Positions 1 to 15,240 of a stretch of DNA of 64,000 nucleotides are shown in pieces. Numbering within the stretch: the stretch's first letter is position 1; the number at the start of each line of letters is the position of its first letter. The notes beneath the pieces were generated by a model. It did not search any database and had not been told where the DNA came from. It worked only from the letters and a program-made list of their open reading frames with translations. This stretch comes from Silurus meridionalis (Eukaryota; Chordata; Actinopteri; Siluriformes; Siluridae). The stretch lies in NCBI RefSeq assembly GCF_014805685.1, contig NC_060896.1, forward strand, positions 10,256,889 through 10,320,888, in the 5' to 3' direction. The translations under genes and the position numbers were made by a program.

Positions 1-55
1 ATTGGACCTAAATGTGTAATAATATAAAAAAAAAGCTCATATGAAACTTTTGTCC

Positions 56-59
<4 letters not shown>

Positions 60-138
<79 letters not shown>

Positions 139-147
139 ATATATATA
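60..147. repeat. (TA)n then (CA)n microsatellite
   Basis: About 32 TA units are followed by seven CA units and a short AT tail. Simple-sequence repeat; slippage-prone and likely polymorphic. Confidence 0.97.
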
Positions 148-902
148 ATTTCTTGCAGCTTTTCAGTTACCAGTTTTACAGTCCTCCGTTTTACCCCAGG
201 GCACACAGAGGCACTCACTCGTTCTCAATGGGACCTTTGAAAAGAAGTAGCAAAGCAGCAAAGCAGTGCCGATTCATCTTCCGTCAGCCCAGCACAGCTT
301 TGAAAGCAAGACGAAACCTGCTGTGCACATCTGCACCGGAGAAAAGCATCCATCTCACCAAGAAGAGACGAAAGGCCAAGCACTACCCACGTACCCACTG
401 TGCACACCTGCGCACATAATGCACTACGCTTTCATACAAAGTGCATGTATATTATATATACAATGCACACCTGTACGAGGATGGATTGTCATAGAAGGAC
501 TTGCAGTCATTCCCTAGTGAGCAAGTTCTGTTGACTCTATTATGAGCCTTAGGAGTCAGAGATAATGATAAGTTCTTAGAGGTGTAGCAGTGTAAACCTG
601 TTCATTACCATATTGGAGACATGCATATTTTATCTCCTAGGTTTACAATGAAACTCTAATGATCGCTTTCTTTGAAAGATAAGGAGTTAACAAAAAATCA
701 CTTTCTTTGGTTTTGGTGTATTTTGTTGTTTACTGTAAATGTAATGAGTTGTAATTATATTGGCCAGAGTGGTAGTTTGGGGTTACATGCATCCCCAATA
801 GTGACTTGTTTCCGCAGTTGCATATGAACAAAGAGTGTGCAATTGGCAATATCAATATGTATTTTTTTTATCATATCACTGTAAGAGACAATACAAATGC
901 AC
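148..902. other. Non-repetitive stretch, no gene recognised
   Basis: The first 270 bases are less AT-rich than the surroundings and carry an open frame of 88 codons on the plus strand, preceded by an acceptor-like ttcttgcag. The predicted peptide is basic and matches no family I know, and the frame has no donor site or partner exon. It could be an old repeat or unique intronic DNA. From 420 to 902 I see nothing specific. Confidence 0.35.
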
Positions 903-1125
903 AAGAGTGACTGCTGCCTCACAGCGCCAGTGTCCCTGGTTTGATCCTGAGTACAGGATACTGTCTGTGTGGTTTCCTAAAAGTTCTCTGATTTCCTTTC
1001 ACCGCCAAAACCATGGCAGTAGTTGGATTGGAGATGGATTAGCTATATTAAATTGTCCCTGGGTGCAAATGTGTGTGCATGGTGCACTGTATCCCATCCA
1101 GGGTGTATTTCCAGCTCATGCCCAT
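903..1125 (+). repeat. Old tRNA-derived SINE, Mermaid/DANA-like
   Basis: The copy has a B-box-like segment near 938 (tggtttgatcctgag). The body phrases gtgtggtttcct and cccatccagggtgtatt mark the widespread teleost SINE group that includes Mermaid and DANA. The copy is diverged, and its 5' tRNA part is incomplete. Fragments of the same type occur near 37985-38225 and 57170-57375. Family placement is from memory of the consensus, not a search. Confidence 0.6.
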
Positions 1126-1253
1126 GCTGTGATATCACACCACAGAGTGATACTGAAAAATGGACAAAATGCAGCTATCAATAGCAATATGACACTACCA
1201 CCAGCAATCACATATAAATTCCAGTTAGGAAGACACTCACAAGACTCCAAATA

Positions 1254-3068
<1,815 letters not shown>

Positions 3069-3137
<69 letters not shown>
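3069..3137. repeat. (CA)n microsatellite followed by poly-A
   Basis: About 34 CA units and then a run of A. The minus-strand VCVCVC frame is a repeat artefact. Confidence 0.97.
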
Positions 3138-5191
<2,054 letters not shown>

Positions 5192-5208
5192 TAAATAATA
5201 GTTCATAC

Positions 5209-5353
5209 CTGTAGGAGAGCCCTCCAGAACCTCTCCGGAATAGCGGGTTTCCTTGAAGATGGGTCTGTTATCATTTTGGTCAATTACAAACACGTCCAGA
5301 TCCACAGGTCCTTCCACTAACCTGCCAGTCATGTCTGTGGTCGACACTTGGAG
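5209..5353 (-). CDS. cdh13: Cadherin-13 (T-cadherin) coding exon, EC1-EC2 junction
   Basis: Internal exon of 145 nt: 48 codons plus one base, entered in phase 0. The acceptor is cccttttag-like (ctttcccttt then CAG at 5356-5354) and the donor is CAG|GTATG at 5208. The peptide contains [20 protein letters not shown], where DQNDN is the calcium-binding linker between EC1 and EC2, followed by EVLEGSPTG, the start of EC2. [11 protein letters not shown] and EGSPTG match T-cadherin as I recall it, whereas classical cadherins differ at these points. The 145-nt length equals that of E-cadherin exon 6, in keeping with the conserved exon structure of the family. T-cadherin is a GPI-anchored, calcium-dependent adhesion molecule without a cytoplasmic tail; it binds adiponectin and acts in neural and vascular guidance. 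The anchor and other EC repeats lie outside the window. Confidence 0.92.
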
Positions 5354-5497
5354 CTGAAAGGGAAAGAATACAAGCCGGGTCAAGCATTACAATTAGCCTG
5401 TGGTACCGGTAACTGCAGTCAGGATAAATATTGTTTCCCTTTTGTCATGCATGGGGGTTATCCAGTGGGTGCTCTGTAATACTGGACTTTGGATATA

Positions 5498-5696
5498 CAG
5501 TCATCCCCAGATAATTCGCAGGTCCGAACTTGTGGCTCGGAAAATTTGCGGGTTCTCATTTGGAACCTAACCAACAGAAAGTTGCGAATTATCTTCAAAT
5601 TTGCGGAAATCCGCGGTGGGACCGGATGTTCAGGAACGTTAGGAATAACATAACAGGTTTTAGAATGTAACCCCTGTAGGTTTCGAGGGGACACTG
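5498..5696. mobile_element. 199-bp pogo/Tigger-like MITE
   Basis: Short terminal inverted repeats (CAGTCATCCCC at the left, GGGGACACTG at the right) are flanked by TA on both sides (5496-5497 and 5697-5698), the target duplication of the Tc1/mariner/pogo superfamily. The interior has the aattcgc / tttgcggg phrases typical of Tigger-like MITEs. It has no coding capacity. Family assignment is by resemblance. Confidence 0.7.
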
Positions 5697-5698
5697 TA

Positions 5699-6684
5699 CT
5701 GTAAGCTTTTTCACCCCTCCTCTAAGAGGCTTCATCTATTCAGAAAGTGTCCTTGAGTAGTAATTTCTAAATCACACAAAACATTTAAAATAGTAATACA
5801 AAACAATCCTCAGTAAGTGCAACATTTTAACAGTAATGCGCAACCATTATATTAAAAAAACCCTCAATACAGCAACTATGTTTTACATGATTTCTCTCTT
5901 GTCCCACATACACTTTCCTTTCAGAAGATGAATGATAATAAAGATGGACAGAGACAAAGCCCAAAGACTGCAATTTAAGCACACATTATGCAAGTACCAT
6001 TTATCTTATCTTAACCGACAAGAAGAAAATATAAAAAAACAATGGTTCTATGATAATCACTGTGTTTTGTTGACTGTGCTTGGCATTTATTATGAAGTAA
6101 ACCATAGACACACGGGTGCTTGTTCCTAACTGCCACAGATCTGTTTTACAAAGCCTTATCTGCCTGACAGAGGGAGCGGGAGTGACTAAGATATACAGTG
6201 ACAGGACAAATTAGGCCTGAGCACAGCAGCTCTTACATGCAGGGAAAATGAGAGCGATGCTGTTTAGCTTGTGCTAAGATCTTGCACAGTGTGACACAGT
6301 GGTTTTGGACTAACCTGGTGTTATGGTATAGGTCCAAGATAAAAAATGAACTCAAAAGTTACAGTGGTTTGCAACTTGATTTGTTAATTCTGAGTATAAC
6401 ATTTATACATGTGAATGTTCATTCATCTGAGATGGCAAAGGTTTTCTTGAGAAGAAATTTGCAGACCATTATTATTAAACACAAACGCCTGCCTTTAAAT
6501 ATTAAAAATGGTATCGAAAATATGGACTGAAGAAGACAAAGTAATATAAATAAATGAAACAAAAAAATAAACAATGACTATTGTCACCATTGTCACTAAA
6601 TTACTAAAACAATGTTTATTAAGACAATGTCAATAAAGAAATAAACATCTGACAGTCTAGCATATAGCAGTCTATAGTCTAGCA
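5699..6684. other. Intronic sequence, no gene recognised
   Basis: AT-rich, no repeat or coding family recognised on either strand. Confidence 0.5.
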
Positions 6685-6752
<68 letters not shown>

Positions 6753-6760
6753 AGAGAGAG
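6685..6760. repeat. (TA)n then short (AG)n microsatellite
   Basis: About 32 TA units followed by five AG units. Confidence 0.95.
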
Positions 6761-6794
6761 TGCATACAGTATATTGAGCAATATTGAGTGTATG

Positions 6795-6834
6795 AGTAAA
6801 TGTTGGCTCAAAAAATGTACATATAATGTGTATA

Positions 6835-6911
<77 letters not shown>

Positions 6912-6929
6912 TTTGAGCCAACATTTACT
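6795..6929. repeat. Inverted repeat with a TA-repeat core
   Basis: Perfect 20-bp arms at 6795-6814 and 6910-6929 enclose about 95 bp that is mostly (TA)n (6838-6906). Outside the arms the match continues imperfectly for a few bases. The unit could be a small MITE that gained a TA tract or a simple cruciform-forming palindrome. No TA target duplication is evident. Confidence 0.8.
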
Positions 6930-8224
6930 CTTGCACACAATATTGCTGGTTATAAATGACTTTAAACAGTGAGTGTATTTACAGCCCAGAACATAAATGT
7001 CAACGTGATATGCTGTAGTGTGGTTACATTAAATTGCCAGACAATGGTGCAGGGCTGCTCCCGGTCACTGCCTGAGCAGATATATGTCTAAGATCAGAAT
7101 GTGAGACAACTAAAACACTCTGTTTTTCTCACTCAAATTCCCCATTATGACTGAAGTTTTTATACTTATATATGTTACTTCAGTCATCATAACTGACAGC
7201 CTTCTGTGCTAAAATCAGGTGCATCTGTAACTAATGTGTGCTTTGTGCTTTTACTGTGTCTTGATCTACAATTTCAGCTCGTTAAGCCTCAGCTCCATTC
7301 AAGAAGCTTCTCGTAATCCAACTGTGGTGTGAGACAAATAAGAAATCTAGGTCATATGCATCAACCAAAAAAACCGTGAAACACTGCTGTGACAGCATAA
7401 GAAGAAGACACTGAAGAAAGCCAGAGAGGTGTTTAAAGAAAGTAAATATAAGTATAAAAAAAGCAATAAAGTGAAAAGCACAGATTCATACAAGACAGAT
7501 TGATCTGTTGTTCACAGTATCTACAGAGTTTTAGTGCAGAGACAAAGGCGATTCAATTGTACATCTACAAGTTAAAACGGGCTGCCTGTGGGTTGGACCT
7601 GCTAAATACTGAATCACGTATTAATTTATTCTGCATTATCAGCAAACCTCACACAGCCAAATGGAGCAAACCAAAATTCTACCTGCCTCCTCATCTGATT
7701 TACACATGCAAAATTGCACATGATGAAATACTTCAGGCCATGGCCAAGTTAGATATCAAAACTGCATTCAAAACACTTTTTTAGTGTTTGTAGATCACAT
7801 CAAGGTTCTTAATGTGTCCTTTGGATTTGGTATACAAGTTGCTTTATTTTTAAGTATATTAAAATCAGGCAATTTTCCAAACAAACATGTAGCACTGGCA
7901 CAATGTATAAAATCAGGTATGTATAACTATAGCTTTAGTTAATGTTCATATCAGTCATCAGAACATTGAGAAGTGCAATGTCAGTGAATCTTGTATGCTT
8001 GGGGATTTTTTAAAAACTACTGATTTACTGGGATTTTCACACACACCCATTTCTTATTTATTAAGACAAAATGTTGTGGAAAAAAAAACAACAAAAAAAA
8101 TCACAAGTGACAAGTCTGTGGGCAGAAATGCGTTATGGCCAAACTGGTTAAGATTGACAGGAAGGTTGTAGATCTGCAATTAACTACTCTTTACAAGCAT
8201 GTTGAGCATGAAAGCATCTTATAA
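6930..8224. other. Intronic sequence, no gene recognised
   Basis: A perfect 11-bp inverted repeat lies at 7147-7157 and 7177-7187 (atgactgaagt and its complement, 19-nt loop). A 94-codon frame at 7500-7784 resembles no protein I know. Nothing else recognised. Confidence 0.45.
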
Positions 8225-8345
8225 CGCATCTTACATTTGAACTTTAAGGGTCTTGCTCAAGGGCCCAGCATTGATAGGATACGAACTCACCACCTCCTGA
8301 ACAGAAGTGCAACGTCTTAAACACTAAGCTACCTCTTGCCCTAAA
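8225..8345 (-). repeat. SINE-like fragment
   Basis: On the plus strand it reads ttgctcaagggcccagca, then a reverse-complement B box (gatacgaactcacc) and taaacactaagctacct, the inverted head of a tRNA-derived SINE common in fish. A related copy occupies 15241-16085. Ends are undefined. Confidence 0.55.
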
Positions 8346-9630
8346 AGTCTGAAGCTTATTAAAGCTTATGTGCTACAGCAGCAAAAGACCACATCAGGCT
8401 CCATTTCTGACAGCCACAAACAGAAAGTGGCACCCAAACTAGACAACTGAAGATTGGGAAAAAACAGTCAGTGGCTATTATACTTGGGCCAAATCGCTCG
8501 CTTCAGGCAGTTCACATACCATGGAACTTGAGGAAAAAAAAAAAAAAGAGAAAAGAGATTTAAAAACTTGGAACCGGCAAGATTGTAGCCATGATGCTAT
8601 GAGCAATAATGACTGTCTTCACCCTTTTCACCTGAGAGAGAATGACCAATTATAGGACTTGCCATCGTGCATTACCTTACGAGCCCATCCAGAATGCTCC
8701 ATTACACCGAGTAGCCTGTGTGTGGGCGTTTCCGAGGCATGCCAACACATTACCACAGTTTGCTATCACTATCAATAATGCATGGCATCACTCTCCCTGC
8801 CTCTCCTTGTCTCTCCATCATTCCAAGGCCGGGGTCAGCTGCACCGTTTGGCTCCGGCCATCTCAAGCACAGGCCTGTTGGACATGATTAATGGTCCAGG
8901 CAATGGAGATGTACAGCAAGTCCCTGCGTCAGGGGTTACACCACTAATGGTCTATACATTATCCGCTGCATTCTCCTACTATTACAGGCAGATGGGAATA
9001 GGACAAATTTATGAGAATTCATTCTCCTTTTCATCCCATCACACAGAGTCCTGACTCTGCATAACTTTAGCTGTAATGTCTCAGGCAAAATCGTCACGAT
9101 CGCTGTACACTTTATGGAGGACTAAAGCTGATAATTCACATTCACACTCATTAACAGGTTTTTCGCTTACATCTAATTTACATTTTTTATGCATTTCTAC
9201 TCGAAAATGTGATTTAAAGTGTTTTAGTGAAATGGATTATAGATCGCTGTCTAGTAAAATGTCAATAAAAGGATCATTATTAATGCAGCTGATTCGGGTT
9301 TTGCCCAAATTTAATTGTAGCATAAAAACAGGAACTGATTTATTTATTTATTGTATTAAAAATTTTTATAAAAAAAAAAATCAGATGTTCTTCTCTGACT
9401 AGCCACAAGGTAATAACTGTAAAATATTAAAATAATTATATCTCAGCATGTCTACTCACACTGCAAAACCCTCTTGCATGCACAAATAATAGCAAATTAC
9501 ACTTTAAACATCACACCTCACACATAATCACAGTGATCATGTTCATGTTCCCTCCGTCTCCCTGGTGCAGCTTGTTAGCAAAACACATCAGATAATTGTT
9601 CAACACTTTCTAATGTTAATAATATATACT
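8346..9630. other. Intronic sequence with a less AT-rich block
   Basis: From about 8640 to 9060 the sequence is more GC-rich and non-repetitive and has short overlapping frames without family matches. It might be a conserved noncoding element, which only alignment to other fish could show. The remainder is plain AT-rich intron. Confidence 0.35.
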
Positions 9631-9637
9631 GTGTGTG

Positions 9638-9698
<61 letters not shown>
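9631..9698. repeat. (GT)n(TA)n microsatellite
   Basis: GT units with one break are followed by about 22 TA units. Confidence 0.95.
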
Positions 9699-9700
<2 letters not shown>

Positions 9701-11581
9701 ATAATTATTAACACATTTTATCTGTTCTAAATATACCTGAAATGAATACTTTCCAATGTGAATGCTTTATGCAAATGTTTATTATTAGTGGATGTTATTA
9801 GTGGAACCATACTCAACACAGTGCATGAAATCAAAATATTAAATGTTTTAAATTCATTATTCAAATGATATAAAAAAATGAAAATAATTATGTTTTAAAT
9901 TACGTAAATCATCAAGATACCAAACTAAACTTTTGCTATGTTTCCACACTGGTGGTCTCATTTGCCGGATGTGTGCATCATGGCGGATTTTGGTGCTTGA
10001 CTTGAGACTTGGCGCATCAGTAAAACTAGTTTTTTTTCTTATCATCTTCAGAAAGCAGGGGAAAAAAATGCCTGGTGAAGGAGCTGTGACTCAAACCGTT
10101 AAAAAAAACATGACGTTTCGCTCATTACGAATTAAAAATTTTGATCATTGGGGAATTGCCCTGGTGTAAGAAGAATACAACGCTCCAGCACAAACTGCTT
10201 AAGGAAAATAAAAATCAACTTCAGGATGTTTGCGTCTGGTTGCATCACACCACCTAAGTCTTGATTATTTTTCTATCACAGCACTCTCCTTTGTATATTA
10301 TTCCTTTCATTATCAACCTTTGCATCAACTGCATTTGAGATAAGCTGGGAACGTTAAAGCTTTTGCGTCTGCATCTGTCTTTTTTACATCAAACTACTTT
10401 TGATAGGGCTGAAGATTCACATTGGCCCCTCCCACTCTAGCACAGGTGTCTAGCCAGTATCCTGTGTTATTCTTGCAGCCATCGGTTTTGCTCTCTCACC
10501 CTCTTGACACCCATCTGAGGAGTGTTTAAATTCCTGTCAAGTGTGTTTTGCACTCATCGTGTTCTCCAAGTGCATCCGCAGGTGCTGATAGGAGGAGAGA
10601 GAGAGACAAAGAAAGAGAGACGGAGAAAGAAGGAGAGATGGAGAGACAGAGACAGCTTAAGGTGAGCTCCCACGAAACTGTGCTCACATCAGTGTTCCAT
10701 TTCAAGACACGGCTGGCCTGCAGGACTAGCAAGGTCACCCAGTGTTTTCACACTACATGCTCTAAGCCTGGCTCTGTTCTCAGTCATGAACAGAGGTGCA
10801 AAGACACAGCAATTTGCCTTTCACATCGGAGCATGAAGACCAAGCAGCGACACTCCGCTGGCCCGTTAAAGCCAACACACTGCTTTGCTATCTGTCACTC
10901 CTTTTGAATCTGCATTTACAATCTCGCCTGCATGGTTAATGTTACTCTCACTGTAGGCCATGAAGTCACACTCGATCCGTCACTATTTATCAATTTTTTC
11001 AAATTTTCTCTTTTTTTTTCTCATTCTATCTTCCTGTAGCCTCCCCCTCATTTTCAGATATGAATCAGATGTGTTTTCTTACAGAACAGATTCTGCTTCT
11101 AAATTTGGTCCTGACTATTATCTTTGCTTGGGTGATTCATTAGGCACGTATCCTGCAAGATGATGAGTTTTCTTCACACAGGTCCAATTTTTTTGTTGTT
11201 TGTTTTGTTTTTTGATCTTCAATCCTTTGACATCCGTGTGACTAAAACTAGATTGAGGGGAAAAGAGAGAGAGAGAGCTGTGATCTGAGATCATAAGTGC
11301 TACTCTGACATGCTTCACAAACACAAGCCCATTTTAGCACTGCACACTCTGCAGCCTCTCACAGCGCTTACGTTATATAAAATTATTCATGACTCAAGAG
11401 TCCATTCAGGGACATTATATAAAACTCAGAGCCTCTTATTTTATGCTTCAAATAGTTTGTGTTATCCTGCTATTATCATATAGCAAAAGTATCTAGGTTA
11501 AATAGCAGCATAGTTGACCCCATGAATGCCCTTTTTGTTTGTTCCTTTGAGTTTGAATAATACAATCATGCTAGAAATATA
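9699..11581. other. Intronic sequence, no gene recognised
   Basis: Contains a purine-rich GA stretch at about 10590-10655 and a moderately GC-rich block to about 10910. Frames here have low-complexity or unmatched products. Confidence 0.45.
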
Positions 11582-13134
11582 CAGGGAGTGCAGAATTATT
11601 AGGCAAATGAGTATTTTGACCACATCATCCTCGTTATGCATGTTGTCTTACTCCAAGCTGTATAGGCTGGAAAGCCTACTACCAATTAAGCATATTAGGT
11701 GATGTGCATCTCTGTAATGAGAAGGGGTGTGGTCTAATGACATCAACACCCTATATCAGGTGTGCATAATTATTAGGCAACTTCCTTTCCTTTGGCAAAA
11801 TGGGTCAAAAGAAGGACTTGACAGGCTCAGAAAAGTCAAAAATAGTGAGATATATTGCAGAGGATGCAGCAGTCTTAAAATAGCCAAGCTTCTGAGCGTG
11901 ATCATCGAACAATCAAGCGTTTCATTCAAAATAGTCAACAGGGTCGCAAGAAGCGTGTGGAAAAACCAAGGCGCAAAATAACTGCCCGTGAACTGAGAAA
12001 AGTCAAGCGTGCAGCTGCCAAGATGCCACTTGCCACCAGTTTGGCCATATTTCAGAGCTGCAACATCACTGGGTGCCCAAAAGCACAAGGTGTGCAATAC
12101 TCAGAGACATGGCCAAGGTAAGAAAGGCAGAAAGTCGACCACCACTGAACAAGACACACAAGCTGAAAGCGTCAAGACTGGGCCAAGAAATATCTCAAGA
12201 CTGATTTTCTAAGGTTTTATGGACTGATGAAATGAGAGTGAGTCTTGATGGGCCAGATGGATGGGCCCGTGGCTGGATTGGTAAAGGGCAGAGAGCTCCA
12301 GTCCGACTCAGGCGCCAGCAAGGTGGAGGTGGAGTACTGGTTTGGGCTGGTATCATCAAAGATGAGCTTGTGGGGCCTTTTCGGGTTGAGGATGGAGTCA
12401 AGCTGAACTCCCAGTCCTACTGCCAGTTTCTGGAAGACACCTTCTTCAAGCAGTGGTACAGGAAGAAGTCTGCATCCTTCAAGAAAAACATGATTTTCAT
12501 GCAGGACAATGCTCCATCACACACGTCCAAGTACTCCACAGCGTGGCTGGCAAGAAAGGGTATAAAAGAAGAAAATCTAATGATATGGCCTCCTTGTTCA
12601 CCTGATCTGAACCCCATTGAGAACCTGTGGTCCATCATCAAATGTGCGATTTACAAGGAGGAAAACAGTACACCTCTCTGAACAGTGTCTGGGAGGCTGT
12701 GGTTGCTGCTGCAATGTTGATGGTGAACAGATCAAAACACTGACCGAATCCATGGATGGCAGGCTTTTGAGTGTCCTTGCAAAGAAAGGTGGCTATATTG
12801 GTCACTGATTTGTTTTGTTTGGTTTTGAATGTCAGACATGTATATTTGTGAATGTTGAGATGTTATATTGGTTTCACTGGTAAAAATAAATAATTGAAAT
12901 GGGTATGAATTTGTTTTTTGTTAAGTTGCCTAATAATTATGCACAGTAATAGTCACCTGCACACACAGATATCCCCCTAAAATAGCTAAAACTAAAAACT
13001 ACTTCCAAAAATATTCAGCTTTGATATTAATGAGTTTTTTGTGTTCATTGAGAACATGGTTGTTGTTCAAATTAAATCCTCAAATAAAATTAATCCTCAA
13101 AAATACAACTTGCCTAATAATTCTGCACTCCCTG
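11582..13134 (+). mobile_element. Tc1-like DNA transposon, full length, DD37E type
   Basis: A 1,553-bp element flanked by TA (11580-11581 and 13135-13136). Terminal inverted repeats of at least 24 bp begin CAGGGAGTGCAGAATTATTA. A second pair of inverted repeats of 21 bp lies inside at 11761-11781 and 12925-12945, sharing the ATTATTAGGCAA motif with the ends. This nested arrangement is the IR/DR layout known from Sleeping Beauty-like elements. It encloses one broken transposase gene in the plus orientation, opposite to cdh13. Both ends are preserved, so a transposase supplied in trans could in principle still recognise it; that is inference. Confidence 0.93.
11800..12808 (+). pseudogene. Tc1-like transposase, DD37E, inactivated
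   Basis: The gene runs from ATG at 11800 (MGQKKDLTGSEK) to TGA at 12806-12808, about 336 codons, the usual Tc1 length. Frameshifts break the N-terminal DNA-binding part (11820-12220) and the C-terminal 45 codons (after about 12655). The catalytic part is open from 12232 to 12681. Catalytic residues are visible: D in WTDE (12226-12228), D in QDNAPSH (12505-12507) and E in SPDLNPIE (12619-12621). Between the second D and the E lie 37 residues, against 34 in ordinary Tc1 proteins. From memory, DD37E is the signature of the TRT family of Tc1-like transposons found in vertebrates. The protein would act in the nucleus by cut-and-paste transposition at TA sites. Confidence 0.9.
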
Positions 13135-13136
13135 TA

Positions 13137-13742
13137 ATTTTGTAGTGCAGATCATATCAAGCAGTTGTGACTTTTTTTCTGTAGTTGCATGATTGTATTA
13201 TGCCACAATGACTTCTTCAAGTTCTATCACACAATTCCGACATGTTAAATGTATACTCCTGACCTTTAACCCTGCGGTTGTGAGAATCATCAGGCAACTG
13301 TATATAATGCAACTGTATCATTCTTTCCTGCATCAGCAAGTGTATATCATTTAATTACTTTTGATCCTAAAAATGTGTTTTTCTGCTTACTAGACTATCT
13401 ACCTCCTCTAACCCAGCCACATCCAAAATGCTGACATGCTGTACAGTTCAGCCTTTGACACAGAATGGACAGTTCTCAAGAAAATGTATACTTCATGTAG
13501 GCTTCATTCTTTGTTTAAACCATGCAGCATATGATTGCATGTTGCAGCATAGGAATAGTTGTTGGAAACTACAGTACACTAGGACAGAAACAAGTTGCAA
13601 ATGAGTGATATTAATTCTCCTTTTACATATGTAGTACATATATCACTCAGATTTATCTTTACTCTACATTAGCATTTGTCATCTGGGGTTATACATTGAT
13701 ACTTAGTAGGTAGTTCGGAATTTGGGATACATTTTTCAGTTG
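13137..13742. other. Intronic sequence, no gene recognised
   Basis: AT-rich sequence without a recognised repeat or coding region. Confidence 0.5.
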
Positions 13743-14066
13743 AAATACAACGCAATAAAAACTTTGAGCTTCTCCCATTAGGGGTCGCCACAGCGGATCA
13801 TCCGCATGTTTGATTTGGCACATGTTTTTACGTTGGATGCCCTTCCTAACGCAACCCTCCCCATTTATCCGGGCTTGGGACCGGCACTAAGAGTGGCTGG
13901 GGTTGGTTCCCTGACCGGGGATCAAACCCGGGCCGCAGCGGTGAGAGCGTCGCATCCTAACCACTACACCACAGGGACCCTCATAAACCCTCCCCATTTA
14001 TCCAGGCCTTGGGACCGGCACTAAGGCTTGTGCAACCCTAATGGCTGGGGTTAAATACAACGCAAT
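13743..14066 (-). repeat. tRNA-Glu-derived SINE, chimeric copy
   Basis: Flanked by a 14-bp target duplication (aaatacaacgcaat at 13743-13756 and 14053-14066). On the minus strand, 13979 to 13905 is a recognisable tRNA-Glu with anticodon CTC (13945-13943), A box tagtggttaggatgcg and B box gggtttgatcccc. The body then ends in gacccctaatgggagaagc, shared with the RTE-like LINE at 40341-41464. Unusually, a partial second body (about 13980-14052) sits upstream of the tRNA head, so the copy reads body, tRNA, body. The head is a Pol III promoter relic and should not be called a functional tRNA gene. Confidence 0.88.
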
Positions 14067-15240
14067 GCATTTCTGAATTATTTTTAGACATAGAATTGTT
14101 CTGCACCATATCCAGGAGAGCCATTGGTGATCACGTTTCATAAATAAAAGGAAAAACCCAGTGCCAAGAAGTCGATCAAATTTTAAAAGCACCCATTTTT
14201 ATACACACGTCAATGCAGCTCCTAAAAAAAAAAAAAAAATCCAAGTATCTCTCACGACAGTCTGCTCTAAATGCTTAGGGCTACAAAAGGCTATCAGAGC
14301 GGTGCCTGGGATCTGAAAAGAAGGAGGGCTAATGTTACAGTCTTCTGATCCTTAATTCCAGGAAGTCTTGTTTCAAATGGCATTTATATTAGAAACTATT
14401 TGACAATTTACAGACAATTAATGTCTCTAACTTCACACGTAGCTTCAATTGGAAACGACTTTAATAGCAGAGTTGGGTGAAAAAAAAAGTTCACTCGCTG
14501 TCACAGTGGAAATTAACACTCAGGCACTTTTACACCATGTTTATCAGCACATCTGCATATCATCCTGCAAAGCTGTGATGAAAAGGTTCTAGCCTTATTT
14601 TCCTCTCCTTCTGTCACAGTGCTTTGCTTGCACATGTAAGTAATATATCAACGTATCATTTATATCAATATATAATTTATCTGTGGTTTGGGATGCATCA
14701 TTTGCATTACCATTTAAGACAAGGATTTCAGAAACAATTGTGCAATGGCATGACTATAACAAAAATGTTAACTGATCCCTAAAAAAAAAATTAGATTAAA
14801 AGGCTGGTAAAGGCTTGCCTGTTAGTGAATAGTAGTCCGTTTTATAATCTTTGGATGTACCCTTAGACTTCAGTCTTGCCCCTGACAATCCAACAGATTC
14901 TTAGTGGAAGACTGTACAGATATTGAAATAATGAAAAGTGCAAGGGTATCAGCAACTATAATTCATTAAAAGCTTATACAAATAAATGCACTTTATATTG
15001 AACTCTATAATGGACTGAGAACCAATGAAGTGGTTTAATGAATTGATTGCTCTCCTTTGTACAAGTGAGCAACCATGGCAGAAGTAGTCTGCACTAACTG
15101 TAAACAGAAAAATAAGGACCAGTTAATAACGATGAACAGTAATTTGCCATTAACACAAGAGGGAAAAATGTATGCATAATTTTCTCCAGATCATAAAAAC
15201 ATTAGGAAACACTGAGTTTGCTGGTGGTTCTAAGTTAGAC
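14067..15240. other. Intronic sequence, no gene recognised
   Basis: AT-rich DNA with short poly-A runs. Nothing recognised on either strand. Confidence 0.5.

Noticed and set aside
153..419. 88-codon plus-strand frame preceded by an acceptor-like ttgcag
   Set aside because: The product is low-information and basic, with no known domain, no donor and no partner exon. It lies on the strand opposite to cdh13.
12232..12681. Intact transposase domain as a domesticated gene
   Set aside because: The frame is only the catalytic middle of a broken Tc1 transposase within intact TIRs, with frameshifts on both sides and no sign of host regulation.
13905..13979. tRNA-Glu gene
   Set aside because: It is embedded in a SINE between target duplications and has mismatches in the arms. 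It is a SINE promoter relic.
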